Positions 35,834 through 43,960 of a stretch of DNA of 44,060 nucleotides are shown here, one piece after another (position 1 is the stretch's first letter; each line of letters starts with the position of its first letter). The notes below the pieces were generated by a model that saw only the letters and a list, made by a program, of their open reading frames with translations, was not told where the DNA came from and did no database searches. Source of the DNA: Noviherbaspirillum sp. Root189 (GTDB lineage Bacteria > Pseudomonadota > Gammaproteobacteria > Burkholderiales > Burkholderiaceae_D); the NCBI RefSeq assembly GCF_001428545.1, contig NZ_LMHZ01000030.1:1-44060 (forward strand), in the 5' to 3' direction. The translations under genes were made by a program, and so were the position numbers.

Positions 35834-36265
35834 ATGGAAAAAATTAAACAACAATATGAAGTCGGCGGGCGTGAAGGATCCGCTCCTCATTTTAAAGCCC
35901 TGCTTGGTTTCGAGCGCCTGGAATCGCCAGAGGGAAGCGCTATCGTAGAGCTCAAGCTGCGACAGGAACACTGCAATTTCAAAGGTACAGTTCACGGTGG
36001 CGTGGTCATGACGCTGATTGACGTCGCCGGCTACTGGGCAGGCGTAAAAAAAGACGTTTCGGAGCATATCGCCTCCACGGTTTCCATGAATTGCTCCTTC
36101 CTGCGTGGTACCGGCCTTGCGCAGACAACGTCATTGCGAGCCGAAGCTCAAATCACCAAACGCGGCCGATCCATGTACTTTTCAACGATCAAGGTCTACG
36201 CGTGTCCGGGGGGAGAAATGCTGGCATCCGGACAAGGCGTCTTCAGCGTAGCGCAGCCGCGGTAA
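35834..36265 (+). CDS. PaaI-family hotdog thioesterase
   Basis: 143 residues from the ATG at 35834, with GGGAG 5 nt upstream. Upstream in-frame ATGs at 35777 and 35822 are less likely, the first because it lies beside the -24 element of a sigma-54 promoter. Hotdog/PaaI motif: CNFKGTVHGGVVMTLIDVAG with the HGG turn, then YWAGVKKDVSEHIASTVSMN, then AEAQITKRGRSMYFSTIKVY. It hydrolyses acyl-CoA to acid and CoA, likely releasing trapped or dead-end CoA esters of the pathway. Confidence 0.88.
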   Translation: MEKIKQQYEVGGREGSAPHFKALLGFERLESPEGSAIVELKLRQEHCNFKGTVHGGVVMTLIDVAGYWAGVKKDVSEHIASTVSMNCSFLRGTGLAQTTSLRAEAQITKRGRSMYFSTIKVYACPGGEMLASGQGVFSVAQPR

Positions 36266-36494
36266 GGCGAGTGTATCCCGCGCTGCCAATTGCGTATCAG
36301 TTGTATGTGAAGCAGACATCTCAGCTGGCGAAAGACGCTATTCCGCGCAGCTCGGCATACGGCTCCTTGCATCTCGCAGGCGCGTCACCAACTGCTTCAG
36401 TCGGAAAATTGTTTTGACGAATCAATGAGTTGGCGAAGTGCGTTTTGACTCAAGCCATGCTTGGCAAGCCGCATCAACACATTTCTTACCCCAT

Positions 36495-36510
36495 TGGCAT
36501 ATCGATTGCT
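36495..36510 (+). promoter_or_regulatory. Sigma-54 promoter of the 36563-41676 operon
   Basis: TGGCATATCGATTGCT matches TGGCAYR-N4-TTGCW with exact spacing. The predicted start is near 36521, about 42 nt before the ATG at 36563. The remaining part of the 36266-36562 gap shows no gene. Confidence 0.8.
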
Positions 36511-36562
36511 ATTCCAGATGCGATAAGGCGCATTTCGGCGCATCGATGCATGGAGACTGATA

Positions 36563-37360
36563 ATGACTAACAAACTAGTGACTACGGAAAGAGACGGCGG
36601 TGTAATGATTATCCGCCTTTCGAGTCCGGAGAATTTGAATTCCCTGACGATGGACATGCGCGCGCAAATTGGCGCCGCGGTGGACGAGGCTGGACGTGAT
36701 CACGCTGTGCGATCGGTGTTCTTGGCTGCCGACGGCCCGAGCTTCTGTGCAGGCGGAGACCTGCACATGCTGAAGACATCGTGCGACCCATGGACCGTCC
36801 ATCGCCGGTTCCGCGGCCTGAATCAGTGGTTGTCACCCTTAATTAATCTTGACAAGCCGGTAGTAATCGGTGTTCAGGGTTACGCGGTCGGGGGCGGCAT
36901 GGGACTGGCGTTGACCGGTGATGTGCTGATCGCCGGCGAAAGCGCGAAGTTCATGGCAGGTTTTTTCCGGTTAGGCGTGGTGCCGGACATCGCCACCATG
37001 TATCACCTTCCGCGTCTCATCGGCATGGCGCGCGCCAAAAATTTCATATTCAGTGGTGGAACCTTCACTGCGCACCAAGCCGCCGAGCTCGGCCTGGTAG
37101 CCAAGGTGGTGCCGGATGACGAGCTCCACGCGATGGGATTGCGTCAAGCGCAGCGCCTCGCCGAGGGGCCGGCCGAGGTCATGGGGCTTGCCAAGACGTT
37201 GATGGCGCGCACCTTTGAAACATCTCTGTCCGACATGATGGCCTTCGAGGGCTTTGGCCAGGTGCTGGCCATGTCGAACCCTGAATTCCATGAAGGCCTT
37301 GATGCCGCGATCGAACGCAGGCCCGCAGACTTCCCTGGCGCCACCGCCAAGGCCAAGTGA
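36563..37360 (+). CDS. Crotonase-family protein without the hydratase glutamates
   Basis: 265 residues. RLSSPENLNSLTMDMRAQIG, GPSFCAGGDLHML, YAVGGGMGLALTGDVLIAGE, FMAGFFRLGVVPDIATMYHL and GGTFTAHQAAELGLVAKVVP. Neither hydratase Glu is present (GGGMGLA and AGFFRLG); an Asp follows in VVPDIA. This resembles isomerases of the PaaG/ECI type more than hydratases. First gene of the second operon. Confidence 0.85.
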   Translation: MTNKLVTTERDGGVMIIRLSSPENLNSLTMDMRAQIGAAVDEAGRDHAVRSVFLAADGPSFCAGGDLHMLKTSCDPWTVHRRFRGLNQWLSPLINLDKPVVIGVQGYAVGGGMGLALTGDVLIAGESAKFMAGFFRLGVVPDIATMYHLPRLIGMARAKNFIFSGGTFTAHQAAELGLVAKVVPDDELHAMGLRQAQRLAEGPAEVMGLAKTLMARTFETSLSDMMAFEGFGQVLAMSNPEFHEGLDAAIERRPADFPGATAKAK

Positions 37361-37389
37361 GATTGCTCAACTATTTAGCGAGAAAACGA

Positions 37390-37815
37390 ATGAGTCAAAA
37401 CCTTCCGCAACCCATCGCCAATCCAGACTCCCAAGTTTACTGGGATGGCGCTCGCGAGAATCGCCTGATGATCCGGAAATGCAAATCCTGCGGGACGGTC
37501 CATTTCCTCCCTCGCTACTTGTGTCCAAAGTGCTGGAGCACCGAGCTGGAATGGATACAGGCGAGCGGACGGGGCACTGTCCACAGCTATAGCATAGTCC
37601 GTCGTGCGGCGCTCCCCGAATTTGCCGATCAGGTGCCATATGTGTTGGCACTAATTGATTTGGATGAAGGAACGCGAATGATGGCCAACATCCTTGGCAA
37701 GGACGCGCTTGAAACCCGGATCGCTGACCGGGTCGAGGTTTGCTTTGAACAGCGTGGGGACAACGCGAAAGTGCCTCAATTCGTCCGCCAGTCCGGCACA
37801 AAGGAAGGTAACTGA
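37390..37815 (+). CDS. Zn-ribbon/OB-fold DUF35 protein (ChsH2 C-domain-like)
   Basis: 141 residues from the ATG at 37390; a GTG overlapping the previous stop (37357) is an alternative. The four-cysteine rubredoxin-like zinc ribbon is plain: CKSCGTVHFLPRYLCPKCW at ~34-52, followed by the OB fold (GTVHSYSIVRRAALPEFADQ, PYVLALIDLDEGTRMMANIL). DUF35 proteins partner thiolase-like enzymes; in steroid side-chain degradation the DUF35 domain of ChsH2 binds the aldolase Ltp2. The next gene is a thiolase-like protein 1 nt downstream, so a complex is very likely. Confidence 0.88.
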   Translation: MSQNLPQPIANPDSQVYWDGARENRLMIRKCKSCGTVHFLPRYLCPKCWSTELEWIQASGRGTVHSYSIVRRAALPEFADQVPYVLALIDLDEGTRMMANILGKDALETRIADRVEVCFEQRGDNAKVPQFVRQSGTKEGN

Positions 37816-37816
37816 C

Positions 37817-38989
37817 ATGATGAACACATTGCGCAACAAGGTAGCGATTGTGGGAGTCGGAGAGTCCGACATCGGCAAGGTGCCGGGTATGAGCGGTCTG
37901 GGACTCAATGCCCAGGCAGCGCGGCGCGCACTGGATGATGCCGGAATGAAGGTGTCTGATATCGACGGCTTGTTGACCGCGTACTCCTTTACGGAGCCGT
38001 ACTTCATGCTTGGAACCGTGATTAGCGAATACCTCGGCATCAAGCCGCGGTACAACGCATCCATGGTGGTAGGCGGTGCCTCACCTGGGGTCATGCTCAA
38101 GCATGCTGCCGAAGCAATCGCATCCGGACAATGCAATACCGTCCTAGTGTGCGCTGGCGAAAACCGCGCCACCGGACAGAGCCGCGACCAAGCTGTAGCG
38201 GCACTTACCGCAGTAGGTCACCCATATTTCGAACAGCCCTACGGGGCATCAATTCCTGCCTTCTACGCAATGATTGCGCGTCGGCACATGGAAGAATTCG
38301 GCACGACGGAGGAGCAGATGGCCGCCGTCGCTGTCACGACCCGCGCACACGCAATGCTTCATCCGAACGCGCACGCCAAAAAGCCCTTGACGCTGGAAGA
38401 CGTAATGAATTCCAAGCCGATCGCCGATCCGCTCAAAATGCTGGATTGCTGCTTGCTGTCGGACGCCGGCGGCGCGTTCATCGTGACCTCCGCCGAACGC
38501 GCCAAGGATCTGCTCCGCCGCCCGGTATACCTGGCAGGCATCGGCGAGTTTCACACGCATGAGCACATTTCCTTCGCGCCGAGCCTCACTGAGTTCGGCG
38601 CACGCGAATCCGGTGAAGCTGCGTACCGCATGGCAGGGCTCGGACCATCGGACATTGATGTTGCGCAGCTCTACGATTGCTTCTCCATCGTACCGATCGT
38701 CGAGCTGGAAGAACTAGGATTCTGCGGACGCGGCGAAGGCGGCTTCTATTACCAGGAAGGCCATGCCCGAATTGGCGGAAAGATGCCGGTCAATACGCAT
38801 GGCGGCATGTTGTCGCATGCGCACGCAGGCTCGGTAGGGGGACTGTTCGGCATTGTCGAAGCGGTTCGGCAGTTGCGTGGAGGTCTGGGAAGCCGGCAGG
38901 TGGAAGGAGCGGAAGTGGCGTTAGTGCATAACGAAGGAGGCATTCTATCGTCGCATTGCACGCTGATACTGACAAACGAAAAACGATAA
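37817..38989 (+). CDS. Cys-less thiolase-like protein (Ltp2/SCP-x type, likely aldolase or transferase partner of DUF35)
   Basis: 390 residues from the ATG at 37817 (a second ATG follows directly); AAGGAAGG lies 8 nt upstream and the frame farther up overlaps DUF35. Thiolase fold: VAIVGVGESDIGKVPGMSGL, AQAARRALDDAGMKVSDIDG, IDVAQLYDCFSIVPIVELEE, LGFCGRGEGGFYYQEG, NTHGGMLSHAHAGSVGGLFG. At the nucleophile position VNxxCAxG reads VVGGASPG: the Cys is missing, so Claisen chemistry is not expected. Such proteins with DUF35 partners include the Ltp2 retro-aldolase. I infer C-C cleavage of a beta-hydroxyacyl-CoA; a scaffold role is the alternative. Confidence 0.85.
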   Translation: MMNTLRNKVAIVGVGESDIGKVPGMSGLGLNAQAARRALDDAGMKVSDIDGLLTAYSFTEPYFMLGTVISEYLGIKPRYNASMVVGGASPGVMLKHAAEAIASGQCNTVLVCAGENRATGQSRDQAVAALTAVGHPYFEQPYGASIPAFYAMIARRHMEEFGTTEEQMAAVAVTTRAHAMLHPNAHAKKPLTLEDVMNSKPIADPLKMLDCCLLSDAGGAFIVTSAERAKDLLRRPVYLAGIGEFHTHEHISFAPSLTEFGARESGEAAYRMAGLGPSDIDVAQLYDCFSIVPIVELEELGFCGRGEGGFYYQEGHARIGGKMPVNTHGGMLSHAHAGSVGGLFGIVEAVRQLRGGLGSRQVEGAEVALVHNEGGILSSHCTLILTNEKR

Positions 38990-39014
38990 CACTTTTTATA
39001 GAGGAGAAACCACC

Positions 39015-39479
39015 ATGTCTACACGCCCCATCCGAGGCAAGTATTTCGAAGATTTTGAGGCTGGCGCCGAATACATCACACCAGCACGTACTATCACTTC
39101 GACCGACATCGTCAATTTCGCTTGCCTGTCGGGCGACTTCAACGAAGTGCATGCCAATTTCGAGTATTGCAAATCGACCCCCTTCGGCGAGCCGGTTGCA
39201 CACGGTCCCCTAGTTTACGCCATCGCCGCCGGTCTCCAATATGCCAGCGGCCTGAACGATGGAACGCTGCTCGCATTGCTGCAAATCGACGGCTGGAAGA
39301 TGCTCGCGCCTGTCAAACACGGTGACACCATTCATATGGTGTCGAAGGTGCTTGGCAAGAAGGAATCAAGCAAGCCAGATCGCGGTGCAGTGACATTGCA
39401 GCGACGGATCGTCAAGCAGGACGGCACCACGGTCCAGGAGATGAACGTCACTCTTCTGTACCGCCGCCGGCCTCAATAA
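39015..39479 (+). CDS. MaoC-like (R)-specific enoyl-CoA hydratase
   Basis: 154 residues. Hotdog hydratase signature TITSTDIVNFACLSGDFNEV followed by HANFEYCKSTPFGEPVAHGP, with the catalytic Asp and His of the hydratase-2 motif, then VYAIAAGLQYASGLNDG. GAGGAG precedes the ATG. In ChsH1-ChsH2 of steroid-degrading actinobacteria a MaoC hydratase supplies the hydroxyacyl-CoA that Ltp2-DUF35 cleaves; here the same three activities are adjacent as separate genes. Confidence 0.9.
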   Translation: MSTRPIRGKYFEDFEAGAEYITPARTITSTDIVNFACLSGDFNEVHANFEYCKSTPFGEPVAHGPLVYAIAAGLQYASGLNDGTLLALLQIDGWKMLAPVKHGDTIHMVSKVLGKKESSKPDRGAVTLQRRIVKQDGTTVQEMNVTLLYRRRPQ

Positions 39480-39516
39480 CCAAGGCCGCCCTTTTCAATT
39501 TCCAGGAGATGACAGA

Positions 39517-40674
39517 ATGATGAACCAATCCAACGTGGACTTCGGACTGACGGAAGCACAAAAGATGATCCGTGAAAGTGCGCTGCAGCTCGTCGAAGAG
39601 GCGTTGCCGCGCGAAAAGATTCTAGAGCTTGACGAAGCACGCCAGTTTCCATTTGAAGCGTATGAGGCGATGGCTAAGGCAGGGTGGCTTGGCCTTCCAT
39701 ACGAAGTGGAGTATGGCGGTTCCGAAGGCTCCTTCAAGGATTTAACAATCTTTATCGAGTCAGTTGCGTATCACAGTGCGCAGCTCGCGTCGGCGTACAT
39801 GACTAGCGTGATCTACGGTGGAATGCAGGTGAGGCACGGCGGCAGCCAGGCGTTGAAGGCAGAAATCCTGCCTGGTGTGATTGCAGGTACCACCCGCCTT
39901 GCGCTGTGTCTTACGGAGCCCGAAACCGGCTCCGATGTTGCCTCCATCCGCACCAGAGCAGTCCAGGATGGTGACGACTACGTCATTACAGGGCAAAAGG
40001 TGTACATCACATGCGCGCACGTCGCGCATCACCTAGTCGTGGCCACCAAGACCGAGCGCGATGCCGGACACAAGGGGATTACGCTGTTCCTAGTGGATGT
40101 ACGCTCACCAGGTGTGACGATACGTCCTCTCAAGTCCCTTGGTCGGCGCATGATACACACTAGTGAAGTCTACTTCGACAATGTTCGTGTTCCAGCAGCA
40201 CGCATGCTGGGAGAGAAAAACGGCGGCTGGAAAGCGCTGATGCGCGGCCTGAATCTTGAAAGGATGGGTTTGGCGGCAGCAGCATGCGGAAACATGATGA
40301 AAATTATTGATTATGCCCGCGATTACGCCGTCGAGCGCACGCAGTTCGGCAAACCGATCTCAAGTTACCAGGCCATTGCCCATAAATTCGCGGACATGCA
40401 AATCATGGCGGAAAGCGCCCGAGTCATGACGCACCGGGTGGCAGATATGCTGGATGCCGGAGAGTCACCGACGATGGAAACGGCGATGGCCAAGGTGCTC
40501 GCGACGGAAAACAATTCACGCTGCGCCGACATGGGCATCCAAATTATGGGTGGCGCGGGTTACATGATGGAACACGAGATGCAGATGTATTTCCGGGACG
40601 CCCGGATTGGAGCAATCGGCGGCGGCACGAACGAGATTATGCGTTCCGTTATCGCCAAGCAGATGGACCTATAA
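39517..40674 (+). CDS. Acyl-CoA dehydrogenase
   Basis: 385 residues. GLTEAQKMIRESALQLVEEA, LGLPYEVEYGGSEGSFKDLT, LALCLTEPETGSDVASIRTR, KVYITCAHVAHHLVVATKTE, RTQFGKPISSYQAIAHKFAD and ARIGAIGGGTNEIMRSVIAK. The YEGT catalytic Glu is Gly (GGGT), while LNLERMGLAAAACG carries a Glu in the isovaleryl/long-chain dehydrogenase position. It probably makes the enoyl-CoA that the adjacent MaoC protein hydrates. CCAGGAGA precedes the ATG. Confidence 0.92.
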   Translation: MMNQSNVDFGLTEAQKMIRESALQLVEEALPREKILELDEARQFPFEAYEAMAKAGWLGLPYEVEYGGSEGSFKDLTIFIESVAYHSAQLASAYMTSVIYGGMQVRHGGSQALKAEILPGVIAGTTRLALCLTEPETGSDVASIRTRAVQDGDDYVITGQKVYITCAHVAHHLVVATKTERDAGHKGITLFLVDVRSPGVTIRPLKSLGRRMIHTSEVYFDNVRVPAARMLGEKNGGWKALMRGLNLERMGLAAAACGNMMKIIDYARDYAVERTQFGKPISSYQAIAHKFADMQIMAESARVMTHRVADMLDAGESPTMETAMAKVLATENNSRCADMGIQIMGGAGYMMEHEMQMYFRDARIGAIGGGTNEIMRSVIAKQMDL

Positions 40675-40701
40675 CAACCCGTACCAGGAGACGAGATAAA
40701 A

Positions 40702-41676
40702 ATGAAACCCAGATTTTTAAGTAAGATGATTGTAGGTATTGTAGTACTAGGATTTGCTTTATCGGCTGCGGCCCAGGGATATCCGACCAAGCCGATTCGG
40801 TTGATCGTTCCCTATTCCGCCGGCGGCACAACCGACACGCTTTCGCGCGCCTATGCGAAGACGTTGTCCGACATTCTCAAGCAGCCGGTCGTGGTCGACA
40901 ACAAGCCTGGCGCCGGCGGCAATATCGGCATGGATTTTGTAGCCAAGTCTGCGCCCGACGGGTACACGCTCGGCTTCGCACCAAACGGGCCGCTGGCTGT
41001 CAACGCCACGCTGTTTACCAAGTTGCCCTATGATCCAGCCACAGACTTCGCACCTGTCACGCTGATGGCATTCGTTCCAAATGTGATCGCTGCGCATCCA
41101 AGCGTGGGCGTGAAGTCGCTGGAAGACTTGATCCGTCTTGCTAAGGCCAATCCTGACAAATACAATTTCGCAACCGGTGGTAATGGCACCACTCAGCACC
41201 TCAGTGGCGAAATGCTGAAGGTCATGGCAAATATCAATCTTAGCCATATCCCCTACAAGGGGGACGGTCCGGCGATAACGGATGCTATCGGCGGACAGGT
41301 GTCGATCGTTATTGGTAGCGTAACCGCCACCTTGCCGTATGTGAAGGCGGGCAAGCTGATCCCGTTGGCCGTCACATCACGCAAAAGAAATCCGGCGTTA
41401 CCAGATGTACCGACGGTTGAGGAGACGGGATTGTCTGGATATGAGGCAACAGCGTGGTATGGAGTTGTCGCACCGGCAGGGACGCCGAAGGAGATTATTC
41501 AAAAGCTGAATAGCGCAAGCATCAAGGCCATCAGTTCGAGAGAAGTAGCCGATCGCATTGCTGCCACAGGCGGCACCTCAGTCACGAATAGCCCCGAGGA
41601 ATTTGCAGCATTTATCCGAACCGAGATTCCACGCTGGGCCCAAGTGGTCAAACAGGCCGGCGCGAAGATTGACTGA
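40702..41676 (+). CDS. Bug-family (TctC-like) periplasmic solute-binding protein
   Basis: 324 residues with a signal peptide (MIVGIVVLGFALSAAAQG), then YPTKPIRLIVPYSAGGTTDT, NKPGAGGNIGMDFVAKSAPD, GYTLGFAPNGPLAVNATLF and VAPAGTPKEIIQKLNSASI. Last gene of the second operon, 27 nt after the dehydrogenase. A decayed TctB gene follows 0.3 kb downstream, suggesting that a TctCBA transporter once stood here. Confidence 0.92.
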   Translation: MKPRFLSKMIVGIVVLGFALSAAAQGYPTKPIRLIVPYSAGGTTDTLSRAYAKTLSDILKQPVVVDNKPGAGGNIGMDFVAKSAPDGYTLGFAPNGPLAVNATLFTKLPYDPATDFAPVTLMAFVPNVIAAHPSVGVKSLEDLIRLAKANPDKYNFATGGNGTTQHLSGEMLKVMANINLSHIPYKGDGPAITDAIGGQVSIVIGSVTATLPYVKAGKLIPLAVTSRKRNPALPDVPTVEETGLSGYEATAWYGVVAPAGTPKEIIQKLNSASIKAISSREVADRIAATGGTSVTNSPEEFAAFIRTEIPRWAQVVKQAGAKID

Positions 41677-41767
41677 CACAGAAACAAGTCGCGTACGGTG
41701 TTGATTAACGAGGCGGCTAGTTTGTAAGCCTTGCCTATAGGTTGCCTACTCCTGCTTCTAAATCACA

Positions 41768-41802
41768 AACCGGCTCGCGGCAAAAATGGTCGCAAGCCGG
41801 TT
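41768..41802. terminator. Hairpin downstream of the second operon
   Basis: AACCGGCT and AGCCGGTT pair, extended past one mismatch by GCG/CGC, around a 13-nt loop. No T-run. Possible operon end signal. Confidence 0.3.
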
Positions 41803-41983
41803 CCCAGATAAGTAAGTTTATTGGGGAAATGGCGCGTCCCAAGCACACATGTATCTTCACCGCATTCGAGGGCTTGAAGCACATAACAAAACATCGGGCT
41901 CTGGTAGAGCCGAAAAACTGCGCTCGACGCTTAGAACCCATGTCGTTCATATTCATGCAGGCTACCTTGTGCAACATCTAGTT

Positions 41984-42406
41984 CGAGACTTAAGGGGCTT
42001 CGGATCCAAATCCATTTTTATATTCTTCGGCATGGCCGCCGTCATCGTTAGTCGCGCCTGCTTCATGTGGAGCGCCAGGAGGATAAAGGCTGCCTATTTC
42101 CCGACAGTGCTTGGCGGGACGCTCGCTCTGATCGGGCTTGCCACGGTCGTCTGCTCGGTATTCCGGCCTGGCGAAGCGATTCTAAAATTCGCGCTTAAAG
42201 AGGTATGCCTGATTCTGTTGTCGATTATCCTTTTCGGCTTTTTGGTGGTCCGAGCAGGTCTGATGGTCGCAATCATCAATGATGTGATAGTAGACGGTTA
42301 CGCGAGCGCAGCGTTCAAGTTCAGCGCTTTGTGTTGCGGCTCGAATCGGGAGAACAAATCGTCTCCGTGGTTTTTGAGCAGCTTGTGTGTGGGCCATTAT
42401 GAGTAA
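41984..42406 (+). pseudogene. Remnant of a TctB-like membrane subunit
   Basis: The frame reads GSKSIFIFFGMAAVIVSRAC, AAYFPTVLGGTLALIGLAT with the TctB YFPxxLGG motif, and KEVCLILLSIILFGFLVVRA: two to three hydrophobic helices as in TctB. After ASAAFKF the resemblance is lost, and no normal start is visible. No TctA follows. I read this as a decayed small subunit of a tripartite tricarboxylate transporter. Confidence 0.5.
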
Positions 42407-42451
42407 ACAACACTACAAGCGTCCATTTGCCTCGCATGCGGAGCGACAGAG

Positions 42452-42727
42452 ATGAGTTGGACAAAGTTCATTGAACAGCAGCTTCGCGCTTCGGAGTTGT
42501 TGCACAAGGATCGCAACCAGCTTGTGAAAAAGCGTGCTGCTGCAGACATTTCAAGAACGACGTGGTACGACAGAGCTGCGGTCTTGGCTAGAATTAGCCA
42601 ATGCCGGCAACGGGGCAAGACGTTCAGTGCGATTGCCTCTGAACTGAACCGGCAGGGTTTACGGGGCCGGAATGGAGCGCGTTGGTATTCATCCAGCGTT
42701 CGTGCATTCCTGGTAAGACACCAGTAG
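42452..42727 (+). CDS. Small protein resembling the recombinase-domain end of serine recombinases
   Basis: 91 residues. The C-terminal half (AVLARISQCRQRGKTFSAIA, SELNRQGLRGRNGARWYSSS, VRAFLVRHQ) follows the pattern of the serine-recombinase 'recombinase' domain, which ends in a helix-turn-helix for target choice; the N-terminal half (TWYDR) may also be an HTH. No catalytic resolvase domain. It could be a DNA-binding protein or a truncated recombinase. Confidence 0.45.
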   Translation: MSWTKFIEQQLRASELLHKDRNQLVKKRAAADISRTTWYDRAAVLARISQCRQRGKTFSAIASELNRQGLRGRNGARWYSSSVRAFLVRHQ

Positions 42728-42752
42728 CTCCAACTTGGCTGGCGCACGCTGC

Positions 42753-42857
42753 TTACTTCACGTGGTCTACGTAGTACCCGCGCTTGGGGTCCACCTCGTA
42801 CCGCACCAAGCCGTGCATATCGGTTTCAAGACCCGGAACTGTTTGTTGAAGCGCCGG
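42753..42857 (-). other. Possible C-terminal gene fragment
   Basis: The minus strand encodes LRPALQQTVPGLETDMHGLV then RYEVDPKRGYYVDHVK before a stop at 42753, preceded by a stop with no start. It reads like a protein tail; I do not recognise it. Apart from this the 42728-43207 gap holds nothing clear. Confidence 0.25.
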
Positions 42858-43207
42858 TCTTAATCAAGGCATGGTATCAGGATGACAATTAAGCCAGCCG
42901 CACAGCTCACTGGATTACAGGGCACAAGCTGAATTTGCAGCCCTTCACCACTTTGCATCCAAGGATTCTACACTGTCGTGTTGTTAAATTCACGGAGCAA
43001 GTCAACTATGCCGACTTCCCTTTATTGAATGCGCAGCCTACGCTTCGCGTAACCATCAGTGTATCTGCTTCAGGGGTGGAGGAAGTCCATTACATTGCCG
43101 GTAAACCGAATCACAACCCACCTAACTTATACCAATCCTAAGGTTAAGCGAACCGCCTCTGGCGGAAGAGGTCGTGAATAAGACGAAGTTCCGTCTTGGA
43201 GGCGACT

Positions 43208-43960
43208 ATGTTGACGCCAGAGGGATTGCGGCACCTGCAACAGTACAACTTTGACTTGCTGGCGAGGGAAGAACCGAACGGGCAACGACGGCGACGCTAT
43301 ATCGCCTTAGCTCACTTGAAGGACGGCAAGAGCTATACCGAAGTCGCAGCCGCCCGGCGTACCACCCGCCATACCGTTGCGCGCTGGGAGAGATGGTTCG
43401 AACGTGATAGTCTCAAAGGCTTAGGTAGCAAGCCGCGCTATTGGTGCAATCAGCGTCTGCCCAGAGAGCAGGAAGAAGCGTTTCGTGTGGCGATTGAGCA
43501 GTTACAGCAAGTCCGTCCTGGCGGTCGTCTCCGCGGCGAAGACATCCGCCAATTGCTGGCGCAATAGTTTGACGTGACGTACTCTCTCAATGGCGTCTAT
43601 GAACCGTTAAAACGCCTGGGGATTGTGTGGATCTCGGCACGCTCGAGAAGCCCGTACGCTGATGCAGTCAGACAAGTGGATTTCGAAAAAAACTGCTGCG
43701 GGAAGTTCAGGCAGTTCTGCCCGCTGAGGTCAGCCTGGCCCAAGTCGATATTTGGTTCCAGGACGAGATGCGCATCGGCCAGCGCGGCACACAAACACGC
43801 TTGTGGGCCCGTAAGGGAACACGGCCTCGAATCGTGCGGCAACAGCTGTCGGAGTCGGCATATCTCTTTGGTGCCGTCTGTGCTGAGCGCGATACCGCCG
43901 TCGGTCTGGTGCTGCCCCATGCCGATACACAGACGATGTCGCATCACTTACAAGCCATCA
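43208..43960 (+). pseudogene. Broken IS630-family transposase
   Basis: Begins MLTPEGLRHLQQYNFDLLAR with GGAGG upstream, then an HTH region (YTEVAAARRTTRHTVARWER) and GGRLRGEDIRQLLAQ. A TAG at 43565-43567 interrupts it; the same frame resumes DVTYSLNGVYEPLKRLGIVW. At the A7 run near 43690 the similarity moves to another frame: EVSLAQVDIWFQDEMRIGQR, QLSESAYLFGAVCAERDTAV and HADTQTMSHHLQAIS. Similarity ends about 43960, so the rest of the DDE domain is missing. Nothing recognisable follows to the window end. Confidence 0.82.
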
